Source: Perca fluviatilis (Eukaryota > Chordata > Actinopteri > Perciformes > Percidae). Taken from it: a DNA stretch of 64,000 nt. Positions within the stretch are counted from its first letter, which is position 1; each line of letters opens with the position of its first letter. Position numbers and translations under genes: made by a program. This document shows positions 1 through 50,093 of this stretch, in pieces. The notes beneath the pieces are model-generated. The model made no database searches, was not told where the DNA came from, and saw only the letters and a list, made by a program, of their open reading frames with translations. The DNA lies in contig NC_053120.1 in NCBI RefSeq assembly GCF_010015445.1, positions 3,243,166-3,307,165 of the forward strand, read 5' to 3'.

Positions 1-1090
1 GCCTGCACACACTGAGTTCTATCTGTAAGGTAGTTAACAAACCAGCCAACAGTTTGTTCACAAAGCCCAGCCCTATACAGCCTCTGTTTAAGTACTGTGT
101 GGTCCACTGTATCAAATGCCTTCGAAAGGTCAATAAAAAGGGCTGCACAACACTGCTTGTTGTCCGTAGCTTCAATAAAATCGTTTAAAACCTTAAGAGC
201 TGCTGATGTTGTACTATGCCCTTTTCTAAAACCAGATTGGAAGTCAGATAAAATATTATGACTATTAAAAAAATTCTTTAGCTGATCACTAACAAGTGAT
301 TCTAGAACCTTGACCAGGACACACAGTTTGGAGATTGGTCTGTAGTTATTTAAGATCGAAGGGTCACCACATTTTAGCATGGGAACCACAAAGGCAGATT
401 TCCAAATGGGAGGGATATCATTTGTGTTCAAGCACAGATTAAAAATATAGGTTAAGGGCATGGTTATAAAATTCCCTGCTAGCTTTAAAAAGTAAGGATC
501 CAGTTTATCAGGACCAGCAGATTTAGTTGTGTCCAAGTGCTTGAGGGCTTTAATTACTTCTGAAGCAGTGATAGGACTAAAACTAAAAGACTGGCTAGGA
601 GGATCTAGATCAACAGTCTCTACTGTAGAGGAATATTCATGCTGGGGACTGACAGAATCAAATAAAAATCCTGAGGCGATGAAATGTTCATTAAAACAGT
701 CAAGCATTTTGTCCTTGTCAGTGATTTTTAGAGAGTCCATCACAATACTTTTGGGGAACTCTAGGCCTTTACTGTTTTCTGTTAGTGTTTTGATAGTTTT
801 CCAAAATTTTGACGGGTTATTGAGGTTATGAATGGTTTGAGAAATAAAATGATCAGCTTTGGCTTTTCTAATTTTAAGAGTACAAGCATTGCGCAGCTGT
901 CTGAAGACCAGCCAGTCAGAGTCCTGATTAGATTTTCTGGCTTTTGCCCATGCCACATTGCGCTCATGGAGGGTAATTGCTAAGTCAGATGAAAACCAAA
1001 CATTGTCTCGGCCTTTGACTCTATATTTCTTTAACGGAGCATACTTATTAATTATATTGGTAAACCCCTCATAAAAAAGGCTCCAGGCAC
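1..1090 (-). CDS. LINE ORF, linker and reverse transcriptase part (partial)
   Basis: This continues the endonuclease ORF after the nested insertion. About 130 residues of linker are followed by RT blocks: SAGPDKLD, a NNYRPIS box, SGFRKGHS and FIDLSKAFDTVDH. The catalytic YADD block would lie further 3', left of position 1. The frame is open throughout. Function is reverse transcription of the element's own RNA; host expression is unlikely. Confidence 0.8.
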
Positions 1091-1103
1091 TTTCAACATC
1101 TGT
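1091..1103. repeat. Target-site duplication, left copy (13 bp)
   Basis: TTTCAACATCTGT occurs here and again at 4297-4309, directly flanking the RTE element. It marks the insertion point inside the CR1/L2-like ORF. Confidence 0.85.
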
Positions 1104-1129
1104 CCATCCATCCATCCATCTTCGTCCGC

Positions 1130-1953
1130 TTATCCGGTGTCGGGTCGCGGGGGGAGCAGCTCCAGCAGGGGACCCCAAACTTCCCTTTCCCGAGCAACAT
1201 TAACCAGCTCCGACTGGGGGATCCCGAGGCGTTCCCAGGCCAGGTTGGAGATATAATCCCTCCACCTAGTCCTGGGTCTTCCCCGAGGCCTCCTCCCAGC
1301 TGGACGTGCCTGGAACACCTCCCTAGGGAGGCGCCCAGGGGGCATCCTTACCAGATGCCCGAACCACCTCAACTGGCTCCTTTCGACGCAAAGGAGCAGT
1401 GGCTCTACTCCGAGCTCCTCACGGATGATTGAGCTTCTCACCCTATCTCTAAGGGAGACGCCAGCCACCCTCCTGAGGAAACCCATTTCGGCCGCTTGCA
1501 CCCTGGATCTCGTTCTTTCGGTCATGACCCAGCCTTCATGACCATAGGTGAGGGTAGGAACGAAAACTGACCGGTAGATCGAGAGCTTTGCCTTCTGGCT
1601 CAGCTCTCTTTCGGCCACAACGGTGCGATAGATGGAATGTACGCCATCACGCCCGCACTCGTATTCCGACCAATCTCCCGCTCCATTGTCCCCTCACTCG
1701 CGAACAAAACCCCAAGGTACTTGAACTCCTTCACTTGGGGTAAGGACTCATTCCCTACCTGGAGAAGGCATTCCATCGGTTTCCTGCTGAGAACCATGGC
1801 CTCAGATTTAGAGGTGCTGATCCTCATCCCAACCGCTTCACACTCGGCTGCGAACCGATCCAGTGAGTGCTGAAGGTCGCAGGCCGATGATGCCATCAGG
1901 ACCACATCATCTGCAAAGAGCAGCGATGAGATCCCCAGCCCACCGAACCGCAA
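1130..1953 (-). pseudogene. RTE-type reverse transcriptase C-terminus, frameshifted
   Basis: Two overlapping frames (1600-1953 and 1130-1618) encode the FADDVVLMA catalytic block and the C-terminal TYGHEGW, LRWFGHLVRM and RPRGRPRTRW motifs. They need a frameshift to join, so this copy is dead. The same C-terminus occurs again on the plus strand at 56213-56885. Confidence 0.8.
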
Positions 1954-2773
1954 CCCTCCCCACCCCGACTACGCCTCGATATCCTGTCCATAAATATTAC
2001 AAACAGGATTGGTGACAAAGCGCAGCCCTGGCGGAGGCCAACCCTCACCTGAAACGAGTCCGACTTACTGCCGAGAACCCGGACACAGCTCTCACTTTGG
2101 TCGTACAGAGATTGGATGGCCCTGAGTAGAGACCCCCTCACCCCATACTCCCCAGCACCTCCCACGTATCTCCCGGGGACCCGGTCATACGCTTCTCCAA
2201 ATCCACAAAACACATGTAGACCGGTTGGGCATACTCCCAGGCCCCCTCCAGGATCCTGCGAGAGGTGAAGAGCTGGTCCGTTGTTCCACGCACCAGGACG
2301 GAACTGCGACATTGTTCCTCCTCAACCTGAGGTTCGACTATCGGCCGAACCCTCCTTTCCAGCACCTTGGAGTAGACTTTACCAGGGGAGGCTGAGAAGT
2401 GTGATACCCCTGTAATTGGCACACACCCTCTGGTCCCCCTTTTAAAAAGGGGAACCACCACCCCAGTCTGCCACTCCTTTTGGCACTGTTCCAGACTTCC
2501 ACGCAATGTTGAAGAGACGTGTCAACCAGGACAGCCCCTCCACACCCAGAGCCTTGAGCATTTCTGGACGGAATCTCATCAATCCCGGGGCTTTGCCACT
2601 GTGGAGTTGTTTGACTACATCAGTGACTTCCGCCCGGAAATCAACGACAACTCCCCGTCATCCTCCAGCTCTGCCTCTACCATAGAGGGCGTATTAGTCG
2701 GATTCAGGAGTTCCTCAAAATGCTCCTTCCACCCCCTATTACCTCCTCAGTTGAGGTTAACAGTGTCCCATCC

Positions 2774-3409
2774 TTACTGTACACAGCTTGGATGGTTCCC
2801 GCTCCCCTCCTGAGGTGGCGAACAGTTTTCCAGAAGCACTTTGGTGCCAACCGAAAAGTCCTTCTCCATGTCTTCTCCAAACTTCTCCCACACCCGCTGC
2901 TTTGCCTCTTTCACGGCAGAGGCTGCAGCCCTTCGGGCCCTTCGGTACCCTGCAACTGCCTCCGGAGTCCTCTGGGATAACATATCCCGGAAAGACTCCT
3001 TCTTCAGTCGGACGGCTTCCCTGACCACCGGTGTCCACCACGGTGTTCGTGGGTTACCGCCCCTTGAGGCACCTAAGACCCTAAGACCACAGCTCCTCGC
3101 CGCAGCTTCAGCAATGGAAACTTTGAACATTGTCCACTCTGGTTCAATGCCCCCAGCCTCCACAGGGATGCACGAAAAGCTCCGCCGGAGGTGCGAGTTG
3201 AAAGTCCGTTGGACAGGGGCCTCCTCCAGACGTTCCCAATTTACCCGCACTACACGTTTGGGCTTACCAGGTCTGTCCAGAGTCTTCCCCAACCCCCTGA
3301 CCCAACTCACCACCAGATGGTGATCAGTTGACAGCTCTGCCCCTCTCTTCACCCGAGTGTCCAAAACATACGGCCTCAGATCAGATGAAACGATTATAAA
3401 ATCGATCAT
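2774..3409 (-). pseudogene. RTE endonuclease/linker fragment
   Basis: An open stretch of about 211 residues starts with MIDFIIVSSDLRPYVLD and STDHHLVVSW, the C-terminal end of the APE endonuclease, then the basic linker ending KQRVWEKFGEDMEKDF. It is part of the decayed RTE copy; neighbouring parts are in other frames. Confidence 0.7.
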
Positions 3410-4296
3410 TGACCTTCGGCCTAGGGTGCTCTGGTACCAGGTACACTTATGAGCATCCCTATGCGGAACATGGTGTTCGTTATAGACAATCCATGACTAG
3501 CACAGAAGTCCAACAACAAACAACCACTCTGGTTTAGATCAGGGAGGCCGTTCCTCCCAATCACGCCTTTCAGGTGTCTCCATCATTGCCCACGTGCGTT
3601 GGAAGTCCCCAGCAGAACAATGGAGTCCCCACTGGCGTCCCATGCAGGACTCCACTCAAGGTCTCCAAGAAGGCCGAAAACTCCGAACTCCTGTTTGGTG
3701 CATATGCACAAACAACAGTCAGAGTTTTCCCCAAAACCCGCAGGCGTAGGGAGGCGACCCTCTCGGCCCAACGGGGTAAACTCCAACGCAGCGGCTCAGC
3801 CGGGGCTTGTTAGTATCCCCACACCCGGCCGGGCCGCACACCCTGAGCAACTCCGAGAAGAAAAGAGTCCAACCCCTATCCAGGAGTACAGTTCCAGAAC
3901 CGAGACTGTGCGAGAGGTAAAGCCCCACCAGATCTAACCGGTAGCGCTCCACCTCCCGCACCAGTTCCGGCTCCTTCCCCACAGAGAGGTGACGTTCAAC
4001 GTCCCCAGAGCCAGCGTCTGCTGCCCGGGTCTGGTCCGTCGAGGCCCCTGACCTTCACTGCCACCCATGTGGCAGCGCACCCGACCCCAGCGGTTCCTCC
4101 CACAGGTGGTGGGCCCATGGGCTGGAGAGATGGGAGCCACGTAGCTTGTTCGGGCTGTGCCCGGCCGGGCTCCGTGGCAAACCCGGCCACCAGGCGCTCG
4201 CCGACGAGCCCTCCGTCTGGGCCTGGCTCCAGACGGGGGCCCCGGGCTTCCTCCGGGCAGGGTCACTCCATTTCTACCTTGTTTTTCCATTGGGGT

Positions 4297-4309
4297 TTTC
4301 AACATCTGT
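4297..4309. repeat. Target-site duplication, right copy (13 bp)
   Basis: Identical to 1091-1103. Removing the element and one copy restores the reading frame of the host LINE. Confidence 0.85.
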
Positions 4310-5299
4310 ACTGGTGTTAATTTTTTCCCAATCGTAATTTGATAAGTCATTAAGGAATTCTTGTTCTGAGAAGTGTTTCATGTTACGCTTGACTATAATG
4401 CGTGGTTTGGTTTTAGGAATTTTGGTATTTCTTACTGTTGCTACAACACAGTGGTCACTGATGTCGTTTGCAAATATGGAAGCAGTTGAGTACTTGTGAG
4501 GGGCATTTGTTAGAATCATGTCTATTAGGGATGATTTTTCCGGGTTTTTAAAATTTGGCCGTGTCGGACTGTCAACAATCTGAAAGAGATTTAATGAGTC
4601 ACAGTAAGCTCTGAAATCATCAGATGCTGGTTGCAACCAGTTCCAGTTAAGATCTCCAAAGGCTACTAATTCCTTAGAGTTAAAATCTGAAAGGAGTTGC
4701 ATTAAGGAGGGCAGAGCGCTGCTGACAGCTGAAGGTGTCCTATAACAACCAACAACCGTTATATTAAGTGATTTAGAGACTTCAAGGTCCAAGGCTAAGA
4801 ATTCAAACTGTTTGACTATTGATTTTGACAGCAGTACATTAACTTGGTATTGATTTTTGATGTAGATTGCTACACCCCCACCTCTATTAGGGCGATCACT
4901 CCTAAAAACATTGTAACCACTAATATTAATTACTTTATCTGAAACCGATTTACTCAACCAGGTTTCAGACAAGACAAATACATCAGCGTCTGTAGAGTGA
5001 GCCCAGATGCGCAACATGTCCATTTTAGGAACAAGACTGCGTACGTTCAAATGAAAGAACCCAAGACCAGATCTTTCCTTAAAATCTGCCGGGGTATTAA
5101 AACTTATAGTAGGAGTATCTGGGCCTGGGTTGGGCTGTACATTCCCTGACATCAACAATAATAAAACAATTAAAAATTTGTGCTTAAGAGATTTCTTGTA
5201 CGATTCGTTGCTTCTCTGTCCAAAATTTGAGTCTTGGAGCACACCAGAGATAGTGGTAAAGTTGTCGCATAACAACATGGTACTGGACAAGCAGACCAA
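4310..5299 (-). CDS. LINE ORF, N-terminal part: 2A-like leader and AP endonuclease
   Basis: The frame starts at the Met encoded at 5299-5297; an upstream start is possible. It codes for a leader with a hydrophobic stretch, then a Pro-rich NPGP motif (5120-5149), then an exonuclease-endonuclease-phosphatase domain of about 240 residues. The conserved GDLNWNW and DISDHC blocks of LINE endonucleases are visible. The enzyme nicks target DNA to prime reverse transcription. The frame is broken at 4309 by the target duplication of the nested RTE element and resumes at 1090. Confidence 0.8.
5120..5149 (-). other. 2A-like peptide motif in LINE leader (SGNVQPNPGP)
   Basis: The residues SGNVQPNPGP match the C-terminal core of 2A-like translational-skip peptides (consensus D-x-E-x-N-P-G-P), with D to N and E to Q changes. 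Related motifs are known at the N-terminus of several non-LTR retrotransposon clades. The NPGP is intact. Activity is uncertain because both acidic positions are changed. Confidence 0.6.
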
Positions 5300-5439
5300 G
5301 TCAACAGAGTCAGAGGGGAAGAATAGGGGCAGAGGGAGTGGTGCGACATTAAATGAACAGCCAGATGCGCACGTGCCTTTAAAGTGTCTTTATATACTTA
5401 CTGTTATCTTTATATACTTAATTATGAACTGTTTACACC

Positions 5440-5451
5440 TCTCTCTCTCAA

Positions 5452-5486
<35 letters not shown>
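5440..5486. repeat. (CT)n microsatellite
   Basis: Uninterrupted CT dinucleotides next to the 5' side of the CR1/L2-like LINE. Confidence 0.9.
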
Positions 5487-5488
<2 letters not shown>

Positions 5489-6077
5489 CTCGGGTCTTTT
5501 ACCAGGCCAAGTTCTGCACTATTCTTTAGTCCTAGATTCAGATTGTATTTATAATATGCATTTTTGGAGGTGCCTGAGGCCTAAGATTTTCAATGCCAAC
5601 GACTACTCTCATCATTGTTTTGTAATGAAGAATCTCAAACTTATTCAAAATCTTAATTTGTGCTATATTTTTGTTCATGACCAAACACCTGTAAATGAAT
5701 TGCATTTGCATTAACATGCTTACATGATAACTAAGATGGTGACAATGATAATCACTATATGTGCTAATTTACAGCATGTAAGCATTGCCATTTTGAGCAT
5801 ATTAGCATTAAGCCTAAAGTGCTGTTGTACATAAGTACAGCCTCTAAGAGCCACTAGCATGGCTGTAGACTCTTTATCTTGTCTAATCTTCTCTCAGCCT
5901 TAAGTCCCCCAACTTTATTGAGGTAAAATAATAAATGACTGCTGTTAACAGACAATGCAGGATGATAAGCCCCCATTATTGACCAATGCGTTATCTGAAG
6001 AACAATGTTAGTGTTGGGTTTAGGTGTTTGTTCAAGAATTTCAGATTTAACAAATTTATGTTTACAGTGTGTTTACG
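5487..6077. other. Downstream region of the C3-like gene, no exon seen
   Basis: AT-rich sequence with an interspersed repeat at roughly 5690-5880 (GCTAGCATGGCTGTAGACTC-like, common in teleosts). I looked on the minus strand for cysteine-rich C345C exons with splice sites and found none. Confidence 0.5.
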
Positions 6078-6627
6078 TGTCATGTCTTGTCCAGTATCAA
6101 TTTTCTATGTTTAGTTGGTTTCTTGTTTTCTGTTGGTTTTCCATTTCCTGTTTTCTTTTGTAGTCTCTGTTCTCTTATGTGTGGTCAGAGAATGTCTAAT
6201 AAGGGGAGAACTTCCACTCTAGGGAAAATTCCGGGTTGGTACAATGGGGCTTAATAGGGAGTGAACAGGCTCTCCATAGACAGGCTCTGGTGTGGTCTAG
6301 CATTGCTTCCCACCTTTGTGATTGTCTGCCCCAGCCTGATGTGTTTCACCTGTTGGAGCCCTTGTGTCACTTCTCTCGTTTCTACTCATTACCTTGTGTA
6401 TTTATTGTCTGTGTTGTCTACGTCTGATGTGGGACTATTGTTTGGTGTTGTTGAGGTCTGTGCTGTCTTGTCTTTGGATTTATTCGTCTCACGTTCCCTG
6501 TGGTTTTGTTTCCTGCCTGGATTACCTCTGGACATTTTTTATTATAGTTTTTGTTTAATAAAGTATCTACTTTGAACTGAACTGTATTGTGTCCAAGCAC
6601 CGCTATTTTCCGCCTGCACCCATAACA
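6078..6627. mobile_element. LTR-like interspersed repeat with TG...CA ends
   Basis: A 550-bp block starts TGTCATG and ends CATAACA, with AATAAA at about 6552, as a plus-strand LTR would. Flanking 5-mers match only at ACG, so the target duplication is not convincing. It lies 36 bp past the donor of exon 38 of the C3-like gene. It could be a solo LTR or another non-autonomous repeat. Confidence 0.4.
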
Positions 6628-6663
6628 CAACGGATTTGGTCAGTTTGACATCATCCTGGTTAC

Positions 6664-45894
<39,231 letters not shown>

Positions 45895-45938
45895 CCTTCA
45901 GCCTGATCCACTCTAGACTGTCGATCTGCAGCACCCTC

Positions 45939-45947
45939 CTTTTATCC
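45939..45947 (-). promoter_or_regulatory. TATA-like box of the C3-like gene
   Basis: Minus-strand GGATAAAAG lies 45 bp before the start codon, in a GC-rich context (GGGGGGAGTGGATAAAAGGA). It implies a very short 5' UTR of about 15-25 nt. The spacing is the main support. Confidence 0.55.
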
Positions 45948-48859
45948 ACTCCCCCCACTAGCTCCACTTCACCTCTATGATGTCTCACTAGTCCTCTTCA
46001 ATTCTCTCTCGTGTCAGGGTGCATGGTATGTTTAGCAAAAATGAAAAACACAATTATTTTCCCCTCACAAAAGATATAACAAATATATGTAAATAAAATG
46101 ACGCTATTTTTTATTTTTAAATAGTGTTTTTCATAAGGAATATGATTTAGATATGTAAGTGTGTGTTATTAGGTTCTGGTATATATGCAGTATATACAAC
46201 TTAAACTTGTTTGAATTGCACTGTACAATGTTTTCCATTCAAGCTATTGGTAAAGATGTACAGTATGTTTTGACAAAATACAATTTCTTTTGTGCAAGAA
46301 CTGTGTTTTATCCTGTTTGCCATTTTTTGCTTTCAAAAATGTACAGTAGTAAATTTACTTCAAATATTTAGCAGGAACAGGAAAAATGATGTACAAAATA
46401 CTTTGCCTAGAAATCAGATTTTAGACATTATCATGTAGAATAGATAAAACAAACATATCTAAGCTGTATAGGTCAATGGCGTGAGTCCTAACAGATTGGT
46501 TTGATTGAACATGAAAACATTCTGTATACAAGTTAGTTTAGTAATTGAATACATTGAACATAATACAGAACTTTTAAATACAAGAACTTTAAATTAAACA
46601 TTAATGAAATGATAATAATGATAAATATTTTGTTTATCCAACAGATTTCTACAGCTGTGTAAATACAAACACAATTTCACATGATTTCCCAGCAGCAGTG
46701 GAGAAACTGTTTGTTATCTCTGCTCTGAGGAAACAGATAAACAGTAGAAAATCAATCAAGGTTTAGCATACAGTCCAATGAAGAGTTCACTGCACAATTA
46801 CAGAAAAGGCTATTCTAAACTTTTTCTTTTAAATAACTACATTTTACTACTATTATTTTGAGCCTGCTGAATCAACATACTTACACATAATCAAACATAT
46901 TGCATATGCACACAGACAATTTGGGTAAAAGTAAAGTTAGGGCTATTCAGCAGCAAGGAAGTCTCTCTAATAACAATAATTGTACTATGGGATTTAAATT
47001 TTTTCATGCATTTATGAACTTGATATTATTATTAATTATTATAAAACTAAGAATATATTTTGGAAAGTATCCAGATCAGTCTTTGGATATTTGATTCAAT
47101 GTTGTGGATGTTATTATGCATCCACAACATTGTATAAAAATTCACTTCAATCTTATGAACTACTGCACACAGCCTTAGGAGTTATGGGGCCCTATTTTAT
47201 CGATCTGAGCGCACGGCCTGAAGCACATGGCGCTGGTGCGTTTAGGGCGTGTACAAATCCACTTTTGCTAGTGTGATGGCGGTAAAAGGGTCCGTGCGCC
47301 AGTCGCATTGTTTAAAAGGGTTGTACTTACATGTCTTCATTAATCATAGGCGTGTTTTGGGGGGCGTAATATTGTACCTTCGCGCATTGCTGTTATGATG
47401 GAGGATTTGCTAAGCAGGAAGGAGAGATTTTCAGGAGAAGAAAGTGATCTGCTTGTGCGTGAAGTAAATGCTGCGTTATTGACTTTAGACCAGGTTTTTG
47501 TTGGTCAGTGGCGCGATCACTTCCCACTGCCTCAAGATAGCAATACTCCCAGAATGCACCTTGACATATGGTACTCTCTGGTACTCCCTTATTCATGATC
47601 TCATCCTAACACTGTAAGGGTCCCATGCTCAAATACACTCAAGTATCCTGTAGGCCCCCACCAAAGGTCATAGGTTAACATTACCTAAGTTGTTATTCAG
47701 CTATATGCTTACAGAATACATAACAACCCTGGTCATCTAATCAATCAGGGCCTTTAACTTGTTATTCTCAGAATTTAAACATCTGGATCAATCCAACCTT
47801 TGCACGCATAGAGCCTCTTGCCTCACTCTGACCAAGAGTTCTTGTCTGAGAATTTCTACATCTGTCTCAATATACCACTTTATAGAATATATGAAATATG
47901 AAAATACATTTGAGTATGTGCAGGCTTGATTATTCCACCTATCACACCTGAACACACTTCCCATTTTAAATTGCATTTAAGTGCACATACTGTGGACCAT
48001 CAAACACAGTTATCAGATGGCCACATTTATATTAGCTACAGTGAACATTCAGGCAAAATTCAATCCGGCTTTACATTTATTTATTTTTTTGCATTTCAAA
48101 GACTTTTTCCATTTAGGATAAGGTTGATTGGTCACCCTTTTAGAGCTCACACTGTACAGTACATCTGCTTGAGAACTAAATTCTAACACTTTGCACCAAT
48201 GCCACAAAGCATCTGGCTACAAGAAAAACAAAGGAACACGTAGGCCTACGGGTCAAACAACAAGTGAAAGAGTTTCTGAGCGTCTTGGTGAGTGAGAGAG
48301 TCTGGAGATTCTCCTTCACACCTACAGTATATCAGTATATCATTTCACAGCACCAGCAGCAGCAGGGTCGCCTGAGCTGAGGGGCCAGATGACAGGCTTC
48401 TTTATATACACTAAACCTATGTCATGTCTGCCAAAGACCAAAAACATGAAAAGCAATGTTTATATTTTGTTTGATTCAGAAAAACAAAGTTTTTATTTCA
48501 TTTAGGCAATTGTGTTGGAAAGGGATAAACTAATGGAATTTGTTAATTTAAAATTTGTAAGAAGCTTCTGCATGCATATTGTGAATCCCAACCAATTTGT
48601 AATTTGGTTCATCTTAAATTGAACTGTCTATGCATCACTGAGCTCAACATTGCCAATTTCAATCAATTATTTATTAAACTTAAAGCTTGATATACAGTAA
48701 TCAACATAACAGTAAACAGACAATGAGCTTAAAAACCATTACATTTTAATCAATACAGTTCAACATTGTAAGCCCTCATGTCCCATAGCAGGGATATGTT
48801 ACCATAACAAGAATTATGCAAAATAATTACTTTTTTAAATGATTTTCCTTTCTATAGTT
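45948..48859. other. Intergenic region between the two C3 loci
   Basis: About 2.9 kb separates the TATA box of the C3-like gene from the final exon of the neighbouring fragment. It is AT-rich and holds a Harbinger fragment (47185-47510). A possible ATTAAA signal for the neighbour lies at 48745-48750 on the minus strand. Confidence 0.6.
47185..47510 (+). mobile_element. Harbinger-like element fragment with Myb/SANT-like ORF start
   Basis: GGGGCCCTATTTTATCGATC with GCGTTTAGGGCGTG is the start of a familiar fish Harbinger family. The ORF from 47395 reads MMEDLLSRKERFSGEESDLL, the Myb-like accessory protein start. It is cut short. Confidence 0.6.
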
Positions 48860-49004
48860 TCACTCCTGCTGACACCCAGAGTGTTGGTACTGATTAACCA
48901 TCTCCTCCATGCCCAAACAGGTAATTCTGTGTTCTTCAGTTTGACACTCTGCTTCTGTGGGCCAGTACTCGATTCAGGTGCTCTCTCCGAATACATACTG
49001 ATAC
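48860..49004 (-). pseudogene. Final C3 exon with in-frame TGA at a conserved Trp
   Basis: YQYVFGEST, then TGA (48974-48976) where C3 has Trp, then IEYWPTEAECQTEEHRITCL and a natural end GCQQE followed by TGA at 48860. Apart from that codon the exon reads cleanly. Confidence 0.9.
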
Positions 49005-50093
49005 CTGAGGAAAGCAAAGTGAACAATACACATCTGTAACACTCTGTAACATGACATGAAAAGCCCCCTCATCCCTTCCCACAATAACTATCGATATTGA
49101 CACTAACACATAAGCTAGAGTACAAGAAAGTACAAGACTTCCTGTAATCCAAGAATAGGAAAAAACAGAAAAGGTACTTTAGGATTTAGTTAAATGCATA
49201 GCTAAAGATGTTGTACAAAACATTTATGCTGTATTCTCATATATAGCCAGTGGAATCATGCTTAAAAAATAGATATTCTGGGAAATATGCAGGAAATATA
49301 TAGCCAACAGCCGACTAATTTAGCTAAATCTTTCCAATGGTAACAATCCACCCAACAATGCTTCTAATCTCAATGTTTAATCCGCACAAAGAAATAAAAT
49401 GTAGAAAACAACAATTCTTTTTTTACAGGGGTTACATGTTGGACTATTTCTTGGCCCGGAACCAATAACCTTCTTAAGTATCTGCTGGTTATCTGGCAAT
49501 CAGGGCTGGCGATTGCCATAGGCCATAGGGCATCAAATGTGTTGGCGGCGCAGTGTTGCCCTTAGGTCTACTTCCTATTAATAATAGAATTAGAACGACA
49601 AGCAAAATAAAACGTGTTTATTAAACATGATCATCCTAGGGCGCCCCCTCAGCCACATGTTTACATGTCAACCTTTCATTACGCAACGTTTCCCGTCTCA
49701 GGTCAGACTCAAACACACGGAGCTCTGAAGCAGACCTGTGCATCACCTAGTGTCCACTCTCTCTGGATAAATAGAGACGAGCAGCGGCACAGACACCAGG
49801 GGTGTCGGACTGGGGGTAAAACCAATACTGATTACCAGGGCCCAAGGGGAGAGAGGGCCCTTGAAAAATCTGGAATATATTTTATTTTACCTGGATATTT
49901 TCATTTCCTAATAACATTTCATAATGCATATCAGATGAAATGTAAAGTTAGTGTATTGGCTGAATAACTGTGTTGATTGACTGACTACATTTTGTATACA
50001 AAAAGGTCTCGCCCCCCCTTGCTAATGTACCAAATGGTTTAGTCCATCTGCAGCATTTTGTTTATGTTAGTTGAGCGTCTGGTGGAGCGCAAA

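Larger units (their letters stand above)
1104..4296 (-). mobile_element. RTE/Rex3-like LINE, near full length, decayed
   Basis: About 3.2 kb on the minus strand. The 3' end at 1104 carries a (GGAT)n tail. The 5' part has a leader and endonuclease start (near 4250-3940: LALGTLNVTSL), and an endonuclease end (STDHHLV, about 3330). The RT follows (YMCFVDLE, LRQGCALSPILF, SSLLFADDVVLMA at about 1915) and then the RTE-type C-terminus ending with RPRTRWRDYI and LLPPRPDTG (1130-1618). Several frameshifts and a shortened endonuclease make it inactive. RTE assignment comes from the RT style and GATG-type tail; Rex3 is the likely fish family. Confidence 0.85.
1..5340 (-). mobile_element. CR1/L2-like non-LTR retrotransposon, split by a nested RTE insertion, 3' end outside window
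   Basis: Two minus-strand coding blocks (4310-5299 and 1-1090) form one reading frame once the nested element between them is set aside. The order is a hydrophobic N-terminus, a 2A-like motif, an APE-type endonuclease (motifs such as FHLNVRSL, SETWLS, RGGGVAIY, GDLNW, SDHC) and then reverse transcriptase (SAGPDKLD, NNYRPIS, SGFRKGHST, FIDLSKAFDTVDH). I saw no stop or frameshift outside the insertion, so the copy was young when it was hit. The RT core runs off the left edge of the window. The clade is inferred from motif style (CR1/L2/Rex1 group), not from a tree. Confidence 0.85.

Noticed and set aside
6069..6575. Hydrophobic plus-strand ORFs that suggest membrane proteins
   Set aside because: They lie in the T-rich LTR-like repeat and have no start context or homology.
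6599..6663. Coding read-through from exon 38 as the true C-terminus
   Set aside because: The frame stays open into the LTR-like repeat, but a good donor and exon size match favour splicing; kept only as an alternative.
48839..49039. Plus-strand 66-residue ORF
   Set aside because: It is the shadow of the final C3 exon on the minus strand, which matches the family closely.
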